Source of the DNA: Candidatus Dormiibacterota bacterium
Lineage (GTDB): Bacteria > Chloroflexota > Dormibacteria > Aeolococcales > Aeolococcaceae
DNA: 22,991 bases
Direction: 5' to 3'
NCBI GenBank assembly: GCA_003153215.1
Contig: PLXL01000127.1
Coordinates: 1 to 22,991, forward strand
Shown piece after piece: positions 10,471 to 17,121 of this stretch; the stretch's first letter is position 1, and every line of letters starts with the position of its first letter. The position numbers and the translations under genes are program-made. The notes beneath the pieces are model-generated. The model saw nothing but the letters and a program-made list of their open reading frames with translations. It was not told where the DNA came from and searched no databases.

Positions 10471-11532
10471 ATGAGTCTATCCCCGCCGACTGAGGTCTCT
10501 GTGCCCAGAGAAGCGCTTGAGAAATTCGTCCGCAGGGTCTTTGTTACTGCAGGCGTCGAGGCCGATGCCGCGAATGTGCTGGCTGACGTTCTAGTAGCGG
10601 CAGATATGCGCGGCGTACACACTCACGGTGTTTCCTTCCTGCCCCAATACGTAGAACGCATCCTTACTGGGCGTGTCAACCCCGACGGCCACCCTCACGT
10701 CGTCAAGGACGATGGGGCGGTAATCCAGGTCGACGCCGACAACGCCATGGGCCACCTAGCCGCCGTCTTTGGCATGCGCCAGGCAATAAGCCGAGCGAGA
10801 GCTTTCGGCGTAGCTGCAGTCGCAGTGCGTAACAGCAACCACTCGGGGGCGATGGCCTACTACCCGATGCTGGCGCTGAGCGAGGATATGATCGGCCTCG
10901 CCACGACTCAGGCACTACCTACCATGGCCCCGTGGGGAGGCCTCGATCAACTCCTCGGCAACGACCCACTTGCTGTTGCAATCCCCGCGGATACTGAACG
11001 ACCAATCGTCCTGGATACCCCCTTTCAGAACTCCTTTCCACTTAAGATTGAATTGTGGAGGCAGCGTGGATGGCCGATTCCGGCCGACTGGGCTTTTGAC
11101 GCCGCAGGCAAACCAACCACTGACCCTGCCGAGGCCCTCAAAGGGTTCGGCCAGCCGGCGGGAGGCTATAGAGGGGTCGGTTTGGCTCTCGTGATGAGCG
11201 TGTTTGCGGCACTCCTCACGGGATCCAGCTGGGGCCGCGAGCTCACAACCATTCCGGGCCGCGCTAACTCCGGTGAAGTTGGCCACTTCTTCATGGCTTT
11301 CAACATCGCTGCGTTTGAGAGCGTCACGCGCTTCAAAGGGCGGATCGACAGGATAATCCGCGAAATACATTCAAGCCGACGCGCTGACGGTGTCGAGCGC
11401 ATCTTGGTCCCGGGTGAGCGCGAGGCGGAATGCGAAGAAGCATCCCGCTCCCTTGGCATACCGCTCTTGGAAAGCACGATCAACGCTTTGGATCAGCTAG
11501 CTCAGCGTCTGGGCGTAGAGGCCCCGCGGTGA
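10471..11532 (+). CDS. Malate/L-lactate dehydrogenase family (Ldh2) NAD(P)-dependent oxidoreductase
   Basis: This family reduces 2-keto acids or related imino acids with NAD(P)H (malate, ureidoglycolate, 2,3-diketogulonate and similar dehydrogenases). The protein has 353 residues. Motifs are the N-terminal helix block with ADMRGVHTHGV, the NSNHSGAMAYYP segment with the conserved His, LGNDPLAVAIPA, the PTTDPAEAL stretch and GGYRGVGLALV. The usual VLDMATS-x-x-A-x-GK loop is changed to VLDTPFQNSFPLK, suggesting an unusual substrate. ATG 10471 has GGAGG at 10458-10462. In this cluster it probably handles a downstream keto or hydroxy acid. The stop overlaps a GTG that opens a truncated next ORF. 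Confidence 0.87.
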   Translation: MSLSPPTEVSVPREALEKFVRRVFVTAGVEADAANVLADVLVAADMRGVHTHGVSFLPQYVERILTGRVNPDGHPHVVKDDGAVIQVDADNAMGHLAAVFGMRQAISRARAFGVAAVAVRNSNHSGAMAYYPMLALSEDMIGLATTQALPTMAPWGGLDQLLGNDPLAVAIPADTERPIVLDTPFQNSFPLKIELWRQRGWPIPADWAFDAAGKPTTDPAEALKGFGQPAGGYRGVGLALVMSVFAALLTGSSWGRELTTIPGRANSGEVGHFFMAFNIAAFESVTRFKGRIDRIIREIHSSRRADGVERILVPGEREAECEEASRSLGIPLLESTINALDQLAQRLGVEAPR

Positions 11533-11588
11533 GTACACTCGCAGTGGATAGTTGGGTTGCGCATCTTCCGAGTTGCAGCACCCCTTGT
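11529..11588 (+). pseudogene. Start of a further catabolic-operon gene, truncated
   Basis: GTG 11529 overlaps the dehydrogenase stop (GTGA) and begins MSTLAVDSWVAHLPS. After about 20 codons the sequence enters the antisense strand of the TIR gene, so the rest is missing. The translation is too short to identify. It marks the right edge of the catabolic segment near 11585-11590. The frame stays open to 11807, but only through TIR antisense DNA. Confidence 0.4.
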
Positions 11589-11589
11589 A

Positions 11590-11795
11590 AGCACGACCAC
11601 CCCGAAGCGCGACGACGCGAGTCCAAGTTCGATGGCCTGGCGCAACGAGTCGCTCACTGTCAGACTGAGCTCATCAAACCACACACGATAATGCCGGCGC
11701 GTGAGCTCGGCGGCAAGCTCTGCGACGAAGTCCCGCTTGTCCTCGTTTGCGTGGCAGATGAAGAAGTCGTAGTTGAAGTCGTCGGGAGCGGCCAA
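11590..11795 (-). pseudogene. TIR-domain protein, N-terminal fragment
   Basis: The minus-strand frame starts with TTG at 11795 and reads NYDFFICHANEDKRDFVAEL, then YRVWFDELSLTVSDSLRQAIELGLASSRFGVVVLT. This is a textbook bacterial TIR start: strand A FFICHA, BB-loop region LSLTVSDSL and the GVVVLS-like strand D. Just after that strand the sequence changes to unrelated DNA, so the region carrying the catalytic Glu of NAD-cleaving TIRs and any partner domain are gone. The frame runs on to 11502 with unrelated residues. TIR proteins are common effectors in phage defence, so this is a remnant of another defence gene, probably inactive. Confidence 0.8.
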
Positions 11796-11967
11796 ACTCG
11801 TACCTGAAGCTTATACGTGCCTGCGCGGCGACGTGGGGTGGGCTGGGGCGGTCGGCTCGCTCGGAGTCTCAAGGCACCGGGTCAGAGGGACCGCGCCGTC
11901 TCCGTCGAGCGTGCCCGAGAGCGCCAGAGTGCCCTGCCTTTGAGACCGTATCGACAGAACCCACAGG

Positions 11968-12042
11968 CAGCCTCTCGATACCGCGGAATTCCGGCTCCCC
12001 AGAGATCAGCTCCCAATTCAACGATGTATCGAGAGGGGGCTG
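11968..12042. repeat. Imperfect inverted repeat beside the cdnC 3' fragment
   Basis: CAGCCTCTCGATAC (11968-11981) is mirrored by GTATCGAGAGGGGGCTG (12026-12042), with a three-base insertion in the right arm. It lies in the 254-bp gene-free stretch 11796-12049, directly before the 56-bp repeat. It could be a recombination site or an insertion-sequence end; nothing else is recognisable in this stretch. Confidence 0.4.
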
Positions 12043-12049
12043 CCCCCTA

Positions 12050-12105
12050 ATCCGCGAGCGCAAGGCGAAGTACGGCTCGAGCTTCGCCGAGCTCATCCGG
12101 CTGAC
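12050..12105 (+). repeat. 56-bp direct repeat, right copy
   Basis: Counterpart of 3031-3086 (53/56 identical), in the same orientation and the same reading frame. The spacing of about 9.0 kb encloses the IS3 remnant, the catabolic cluster and the TIR fragment. Confidence 0.9.
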
Positions 12106-12523
12106 GAAGTGGTGGAAGGGCGTCGCCAACGACCGGGACGAGGACTTCCGCTTCAAGTCGTTCATGATCGAGCTGCTGTGGGCGCATCTCGCCGACGCCG
12201 GGCTGCCCCTCTCGGACTACCCGACGGCCCTGGAGCGGTTCTTCGCCCTTATCGTCAAGCCGGAGCTGGCCGCGCAAATAGCCTTCACCGACTTCTACGC
12301 GGCCGGTCAGATCCCGGCCCGGTCCGCTGCGGCCATCGAGGTGCTTGACCCGGTCAACGCCGGCAACAACGTCGCCGAGTTGTACAGGGTCGCCGACCGC
12401 GACCGTATCGTCGCCGAGTCACATCGGTCACTGAGCGCCCTCAACGAAGCCCGCTTCGCCCCGACGAAGGGCCAGGCGGTCGTCTGCTGGCAGAGGGTTC
12501 TCGGACCGACCTTCACGGGCTAA
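12050..12523 (+). pseudogene. cdnC: CD-NTase, 3' part of split gene
   Basis: No start is available for the full domain; the coding sequence resumes inside the 56-bp repeat as IRERKAKYGSSFAELIRLTKWWKG and continues through the helical CD-NTase C-terminal domain (FRFKSFMIELLWAHLAD, SDYPTALERFF, DPVNAGNNVA) to TAA. Joined to 2536-3030 it would give a protein of about 322 residues, the normal size. Alone, an ATG at 12164 could give only a 119-residue piece without the nucleotidyltransferase active site. The cap7 gene follows after three bases, so the operon order cdnC-cap7-cap6-effector is preserved on this side. Confidence 0.87.
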
Positions 12524-12526
12524 GCC

Positions 12527-13033
12527 ATGACCTCGACCTTCACGACGACGTCCACCTTCACCAGGACCCACGCCAAGCACCTGGCGGCCAAGGTCATCGC
12601 CGACCTCTACCAATGCTCGATGCTTTACGACCGCCCGGGCGAGGCTGCCATCGAGCACTACGAGACCGAGCTGATCGAGTTGCTCGCCAACGAGTACGTC
12701 CTCCGCTACGAGTTCGGGTTCGCGATCGACGGGAAGCGCCTGCTGTCGTGGGAATACACCGTGGGGCCCGACGGCGGCCTTCATGCCGACTCCGATGCGG
12801 GCGGTATCTACTCGAAGGGCAAAGTGGCGCAGGCGACGTACTTCAACTTCCTCACGCCGAGCAACAAGTGGGACAAGCTGAGTGCAGCGCAGCAGGCGGC
12901 GTTCAGAAGCACCCTCCCTTTCCAGCGGACGCCGGGTTCGGGTCCTATCGACGGGGACGGCTACTGGCAGGTTGACCACGGCTACGGTGCAGGAGGTGTG
13001 CGTGTCGAGCGACGCACGTTCCGCCCGCTGTGA
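12527..13033 (+). CDS. cap7: Bacterial HORMA-domain protein of type III CBASS (Cap7)
   Basis: In type III CBASS the HORMA protein binds a peptide of the infecting phage and then activates the CD-NTase. The 168-residue sequence fits the bacterial HORMA 1 family: an N-terminal strand rich in Thr (TFTRTHAKHLAAKVIADL), YETELIELLANEYV, a central sheet FGFAIDGKRLLSWEYTV, and a C-terminal safety-belt-like part ending SLPFQRTPGSG...GYWQVDHGYGAGGVRVERRTFRP. It starts three bases after the cdnC stop and its TGA overlaps the GTG of cap6. The gene itself looks intact, although its CD-NTase partner is split. Confidence 0.85.
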   Translation: MTSTFTTTSTFTRTHAKHLAAKVIADLYQCSMLYDRPGEAAIEHYETELIELLANEYVLRYEFGFAIDGKRLLSWEYTVGPDGGLHADSDAGGIYSKGKVAQATYFNFLTPSNKWDKLSAAQQAAFRSTLPFQRTPGSGPIDGDGYWQVDHGYGAGGVRVERRTFRPL

Positions 13034-13970
13034 GCGCGGACGGCCTCTTCGCCGACCCCCAGCAGTTCCCCGACGAGGGCGCCCGGGAGCGGTATGAGCA
13101 GCTCGTCGGGATCGACGCGATCAAGCTGCAGCTAGTCGGCGAGGCCCAAGCCCTCCTCGACCCCTCCGTCGTCGAGCGGTGGAGCAAGCGAGCCCACGGG
13201 GCGCTGATCCCCGCCGTCCGGGATGTCATGGATCGGACCGCTCTTGTGATCCTGGCGGGCGACGTCGGCACCGGGAAGACCGAACTCGCGGAGACAGTGG
13301 GTGATCCGATCGCTCGATCCCTCAAGACGAAGGTGACGATGTTCCCCCTCAACTTGTCGGCGCGAGGCCACGGTGCGGTGGGTGAGATGACGACGCTTCT
13401 GACCCGCGCCTTCGAGAGACCGTACGGGAGCATGCGGGGGCAGGCCGTGGCCGGGACGGCACACTAAGTCACGGAACGATCCTGCTCGTCGACGAGGCCG
13501 ACGCCCTTGCCGAGTCCCGGGAGCTCGCGCAGATGCATCACGAGGACCGCGCCGGGGTTAACGCCCTCATCCGAGGCGTCGACGGCCCCCGACACGAGCG
13601 CCTACCCGTGCTCACGATCATGTGTACCAACCGTGTCGGCGCGGTCGACCCAGCCATCCGGCGCCGAGCAGCAGCCATCCTCACCTTCCGTCGCCCCGAT
13701 GACCGAAGTCGCGAAGAGCTGTTGCGCCGCTCGCTCCGGGGCACGTCGATCAGCGATACGGAGATACAGGAGATCGTGCGCCTGACCGGCCCACGAGACG
13801 GCCGGGCGTACGGCTGCACCTACTCGGACCTGCGCCAGCGCCTCGTACCAACGGCGGTGCTAACCACCGTCGGTGCCGGCGTGCCTCTCACCGACGAGGG
13901 GCTCGTGGCCCTCGCTCGCGACTTCGTCCCGACCCGGCCCTTCGAGGCCGAGTTGACGGGCCAGGCATGA
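13030..13970 (+). pseudogene. cap6: TRIP13-like AAA+ ATPase of type III CBASS (Cap6), frameshifted
   Basis: Cap6 unfolds the HORMA protein and so switches CBASS off. The first frame (from GTG 13030) carries Walker A GDVGTGKTE (K83) and ends at TAA 13465-13467. The frame one base earlier continues with Walker B TILLVDEADAL, sensor-1 region IMCTNRVGAVDPAIRRRA with arginines, and the C-terminal lid, ending at 13970. Together they make about 313 residues, a normal size. The break lies between roughly 13435 and 13470; loss of one base, for example in the G run at 13436-13440, would explain it. I see no canonical slippery heptamer, so mutation or sequencing error is more likely than programmed frameshifting. 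Loss of Cap6 with an active CD-NTase could be toxic. Confidence 0.85.
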
Positions 13971-14755
13971 GCCCCGAGCCCCCCGCTTCGCACCCCTTCG
14001 ACCTTGCGGGCGCGTTCCTCAAGCGTCAGGAGAAGCTCAGCAGCGACCTCGGCATCGGCGATATCTCGACCCATCCGGGGACCCGAGGCGATGACACCGA
14101 GCTCAACTGGATCCACATGCTCCAGGAGTTCTTGCCCCGGCGCTACGGTGTCTCCCAAGCTTTCGTGGTCGACGCCGACGGCCAACAGAGCGACCAGATT
14201 GATCTCGTCGTCCACGACCGGCACTTCTCGCCGCTCCTGTTCGAGGTGGGCAACGCCTGCTATATCCCGGCAGAGAGCGTTTATGCCGCCTTTGAGATCA
14301 AGCAGCACCTCGACAAGCACCATCTGGAGTACGCGGCGGAGAAGATCGCCACCGTGCGCTCCCTGCACCGGACCACCGCTCCCGTTCCTCATGCCGGCGG
14401 CACCTACGACCCCATCGCACCGAGGCGGATCATCGGCGGCATCCTCGCCCGGCGTAGCAACTGGAATCCGCCCTTTGGCGACAAGTTCGAGAGGTGCCTA
14501 CGCGATCTCGACGACCGTGGCTTCGAGACGATGACGTGGGGCCTCGACATCGGTTGCACCGTCGAGCATGGCGGCTTCGCCGTGCAACGCGACGCCGACG
14601 CCCGCACCATGGTCAGCGTCGACCGCAGCGAGCCGAACGTCGCGCTCATCTACTTCGTCCTCCGACTCCTCAAGCAGCTCCAGGCAGTAGGGAGCGCGCC
14701 GGCCATCGACTACGACGCCTACCTCCGCTCCGTGCCGAGCGAACGCCAGCGGTGA
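13967..14755 (+). CDS. PD-(D/E)XK nuclease, putative CBASS effector (NucC-like/DUF6602-like)
   Basis: The effector slot of this CBASS operon holds a 262-residue protein with a restriction-endonuclease-like motif: I78-D79, then E110-I-K112, exactly thirty residues between D79 and E110. From memory NucC, the cA3-activated DNase of type III CBASS, has the same ID-x30-EAK spacing (D73, E104, K106). Upstream residues RGDDTELNWIHMLQEFLP resemble the helix that precedes this core. The expected role is non-specific double-strand DNA cleavage after messenger binding, killing the infected cell. ATG 13967 overlaps the cap6 stop (ATGA). The frame is intact. Assignment to the DUF6602 family rather than true NucC is possible. 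Confidence 0.72.
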   Translation: MSPEPPASHPFDLAGAFLKRQEKLSSDLGIGDISTHPGTRGDDTELNWIHMLQEFLPRRYGVSQAFVVDADGQQSDQIDLVVHDRHFSPLLFEVGNACYIPAESVYAAFEIKQHLDKHHLEYAAEKIATVRSLHRTTAPVPHAGGTYDPIAPRRIIGGILARRSNWNPPFGDKFERCLRDLDDRGFETMTWGLDIGCTVEHGGFAVQRDADARTMVSVDRSEPNVALIYFVLRLLKQLQAVGSAPAIDYDAYLRSVPSERQR

Positions 14756-14843
14756 GGCACGCGGCGTCGTGAGGGGGACCCACCCACCGGTGTACTTCGC
14801 CGCGAGGAGACCTCGAGGATCGGGAGGCATCGACTTGCCGTCG

Positions 14844-15386
14844 TCACGAACCGCCACTCCCTAGGGCGCCGAGGCTCTCCACCCAGCGCTCCATGGCAGT
14901 GAGGTGGTCGGGTGTGAGGCCAACATCTTTTCGCGGTCGGATCAGCAGGCTCGGCACTAAGAGCCTCCGCGCCCAAGGCCTGCCGCTCAAGTCCAGCCGG
15001 CGGTCATCGTCGACCCAGATGAACGGTCGGATCCCGTGTTCGGCGAACCAGCCCTCGATGGCCTGACGCTTGTCCCAAGGCCGGTCTCCCGGCGGCAGTT
15101 GAAGCCACGGCATCCCCGACCAGCCGAGTTGGGCACTCAGGCCGCCATCGCCGTCCACCAGGCCCTGCCAGGTCGAACACCAGATCCGTTCCGCGGGCAG
15201 AGCCGCTATCCGCGCGATGCACTCGGGGGCGACAAAGACCGGCATCCCCATCCGAAGCCGGCGCCAGCTCGACCAGGTCTTCGGTAGCGGGGCGGCCATG
15301 TGCGCACCCGCAATCGGCGAGACGACCCCGTCCAGGTCATAGAACGCCACGGGCCGGACGTTTCCGGACGCGGTTTCAGGAGCCAC
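14844..15386 (-). CDS. HAD-like domain protein (Swiss-Army-Knife RNA-repair HAD type)
   Basis: A protein of about 180 residues with HAD-fold motifs: AFYDLDGVVSP (nucleophile and acid-base Asp pair, motif I), CSTWQ (motif II, Ser/Thr), the basic DKRQAIEGW region, and FIWVDDD (motif IV acidic cluster). It resembles the small HAD domains found in phage and mobile-element RNA-repair proteins. GTG at 15386 was chosen because it overlaps the end of the upstream zinc-finger gene by eleven bases; the longer frame to 15461 reads through that gene. The two are probably translated together. The role is likely phosphatase or 5'/3' end processing, but no substrate can be inferred. Confidence 0.68.
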   Translation of the reverse strand: MAPETASGNVRPVAFYDLDGVVSPIAGAHMAAPLPKTWSSWRRLRMGMPVFVAPECIARIAALPAERIWCSTWQGLVDGDGGLSAQLGWSGMPWLQLPPGDRPWDKRQAIEGWFAEHGIRPFIWVDDDRRLDLSGRPWARRLLVPSLLIRPRKDVGLTPDHLTAMERWVESLGALGSGGS

Positions 15387-15666
15387 GGTCGCGATTCCCG
15401 ATCGGCCGGAACCCAGTCCCTCGCACACAGAACGGGCACAAGGTCGTGTACCACCCCCCATGCTCCATCAGCACCGCAGCTCCGCCGCACTTCTCGCAAA
15501 TCCGCTCGGATGCTGTCTCCGCCTCGTCTACCAGAACGGACATTGCTGGGTGCACCGACGGTGCGCAATCGAAATCCCACCGAAGCGTGCCGTACCTCTC
15601 AGTGACTTCCAGCACCTTGAAGTCGGGGTCCAAGGTTGCTAGCTCGCGCTCCAACTGAATGATCAA
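15376..15666 (-). pseudogene. Small zinc-finger protein, minus-strand paralogue, 5'-truncated
   Basis: The visible product reads LIIQLERELATLDPDFKVLEVTERYGTLRWDFD and ends with two Cys pairs, CEKC and CPFC, likely binding zinc. The first possible start is TTG 15666, but coding similarity to its paralogue continues upstream as DHSWYR, so the natural N-terminus has been lost at the palindrome centred on 15682/15683. The 3' end overlaps the HAD gene. The family, often seen in actinobacterial and phage genomes as a short protein with a GDGWYPLI-like start, has no function that I know. It may still be translated from TTG. Confidence 0.6.
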
Positions 15667-15668
15667 CC

Positions 15669-15696
15669 GGTACCAGCTGTGATCACGGCTGGTATC
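15669..15696. repeat. Palindrome joining two paralogues head to head
   Basis: The two 14-base arms match at 12 positions around the perfect core GTGATCAC (15679-15686). Both strands encode Asp-His-x-Trp-Tyr-x-Leu-Ile outward from this centre, so the palindrome is the fused, oppositely oriented start of two related genes. Confidence 0.85.
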
Positions 15697-15980
15697 CCCT
15701 GATTGTCGACCTCGACCGGCAGCTGGCCGCTCTGGACCCGGGGTACGTCGTTCACCAGATCAAGCAGAAGTTCGGGGTTCTGACGATCTACATCGAGAGC
15801 GCCCCGGAAGTGGCCGCGGCCATGCAAGTCCTGATCGCCAAGGCCGCGGAGGCTTCCAAGGGCATCTGTGAAACCTGCGGGGCGCCCGGCTTCCTCACAG
15901 AAGAGTCATACCGCGTGAAGACCCTTTGCCCGACGTGTGCCCTGGCTGGTGGCTCTCTTCCCGTAGAGGACGGCCGATGA
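15681..15980 (+). pseudogene. Small zinc-finger protein, plus-strand paralogue, 5'-truncated
   Basis: From the palindrome the plus strand reads DHGWYPLIVDLDRQLAALDPG, then FGVLTIYIESAPEV, and two Cys pairs, CETC and CPTC, to TGA 15978-15980. It is clearly homologous to the minus-strand protein, with the same order of motifs. The frame opens only at a stop at 15660 and has no ATG or GTG before the middle of the domain, so the gene has lost its start. The stop overlaps ATG 15977 of a following short ORF. Confidence 0.72.
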
Positions 15981-16138
15981 CCACCCCAGCTTCCCTATTC
16001 GCGATGCCGGCAGCGGACATCACTCTCGATCAACGGGTGAACCTCCCTGAGCCAGTACCTTCGGGATCACAGTTCGCATCGTTGACCTGTAGGGCACGTC
16101 ACACGGGGAGTCGCTCCGGTCCGACGCCGAGGGCGTGA
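15977..16138 (+). CDS. Short ORF (53 aa) after the zinc-finger remnant, probably a fragment
   Basis: ATG 15977 overlaps the preceding stop (ATGA), which suggests it was the next gene of the same transcription unit. The translation begins MTTPASLFAMPAADITLDQR and ends with a basic, uninformative tail. The first part has ordinary coding composition while the last ~20 residues do not, so it may be a truncated N-terminus. Not recognised. Confidence 0.3.
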   Translation: MTTPASLFAMPAADITLDQRVNLPEPVPSGSQFASLTCRARHTGSRSGPTPRA

Positions 16139-16147
16139 GGAGACGGC

Positions 16148-16993
16148 ATGATCGATTGGCAGATGATGAGTGCTGGGGCCGACTGGCAGGCGGCTCACGA
16201 CGAGGTCGAGGCGGCTTTCGAAGCGTCAGGGCTGGTCGTGTTTCGACCAGAGCGAACCTCGGACGCCTCCGCGGCGGAGTTCCTCGGTGTCCGGACTGAC
16301 CAGATTCTGAAGCGCCGGACTGGTGGCGGGGGTGGCGATCCTAGCTTGCCACTGTATGTCATTGCGCGCTTCTGGCCTTACGTCGCGCAGGGAGGCGCCG
16401 CAACAATCGGGGCAGCGTTCGCAGCCGGGGCGATAAAGGTCACCAGGAGGGCCGTTCGCGCTGTCGTAGAGCACCTGTTGCGCGGTCGAGCTGGGTCAGT
16501 GAGCATCGCGATCGTCCAAGACGATGAGCCGCAGCATGACCTGACGTTCCGTTTCGTCAAGGAGGATCTGTTTCAATCGGCCACTACGGGCGACGAGCAC
16601 ATATTGCAACGGATCCACACCCTGCTCACCGACAGTCAACCTGACTTCGAAGAGCAGGTCCTCAACCTATCGCGCCTTCTCATTGACTCGTTGAACGCAT
16701 CTCGGCTGGCCGCGGATCTTGCCTTACCTTCCGACTCCACAGGGCTTGAGAGACTGCAGGCCTGGCTACAGGCGAAGGCATACCCTCATGTGGATCGTGA
16801 TCTCGAGATGTTGCGCTCGCTCTATCGAACACGGTCAAGGGGAGCCGCTCACAAGAAGGGCTCGGATTACACGAAGATGCTCCAGAAGGCCTTTGGGTCA
16901 TCGAACCGCGTCGAGATCATTGAGAGCCTGCTCGCCGCCGCTACTACCATGCTCGCCGATCTAGAACGGTTCTTCCGTTTGGCGGACGTTTAG
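16148..16993 (+). CDS. Unrecognised 281-aa protein with a HEPN-like C-terminal motif
   Basis: I do not recognise this protein. It starts at ATG 16148 with AGGAGA a few bases upstream. Residues 78-98 are rich in Ala/Gly and hydrophobic and could be a membrane-associated helix. Residues 117-137 form a short beta-like stretch (SVSIAIVQDDEP, LTFRF). The C-terminal third is helical and contains LRSLYRTRSRGAAHKKGS, where R229 and H235 fit the R-x(4-6)-H signature of HEPN ribonucleases or HEPN-derived scaffolds. Position between defence remnants and the element end suggests an accessory, perhaps defensive, role. This is inference. Confidence 0.6.
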   Translation: MIDWQMMSAGADWQAAHDEVEAAFEASGLVVFRPERTSDASAAEFLGVRTDQILKRRTGGGGGDPSLPLYVIARFWPYVAQGGAATIGAAFAAGAIKVTRRAVRAVVEHLLRGRAGSVSIAIVQDDEPQHDLTFRFVKEDLFQSATTGDEHILQRIHTLLTDSQPDFEEQVLNLSRLLIDSLNASRLAADLALPSDSTGLERLQAWLQAKAYPHVDRDLEMLRSLYRTRSRGAAHKKGSDYTKMLQKAFGSSNRVEIIESLLAAATTMLADLERFFRLADV

Positions 16994-17121
16994 ATGGCTA
17001 GTCAGCTTCGACCCGCCGTGTCAGCTCTACCTTATACGGGCAGAGAAGTACCACACTGCTCGCAGAAGATCCGGCTCAGTGTGCAGTCTCTGCCACAGCC
17101 CCCCCAGTCTGAGCAGGTGCG

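Noticed and set aside
3031..12105. The 56-bp repeat as a transposition target-site duplication or integrase att site
   Set aside because: Too long for a transposase duplication, not identical, with mostly silent differences in the cdnC frame, and no integrase nearby. Two diverged alleles explain it better, although an att site is not fully excluded.
13430..13470. Programmed -1 frameshifting in cap6
   Set aside because: No X-XXY-YYZ heptamer in the required phase; the G run does not fit. A mutation or sequence error is simpler.
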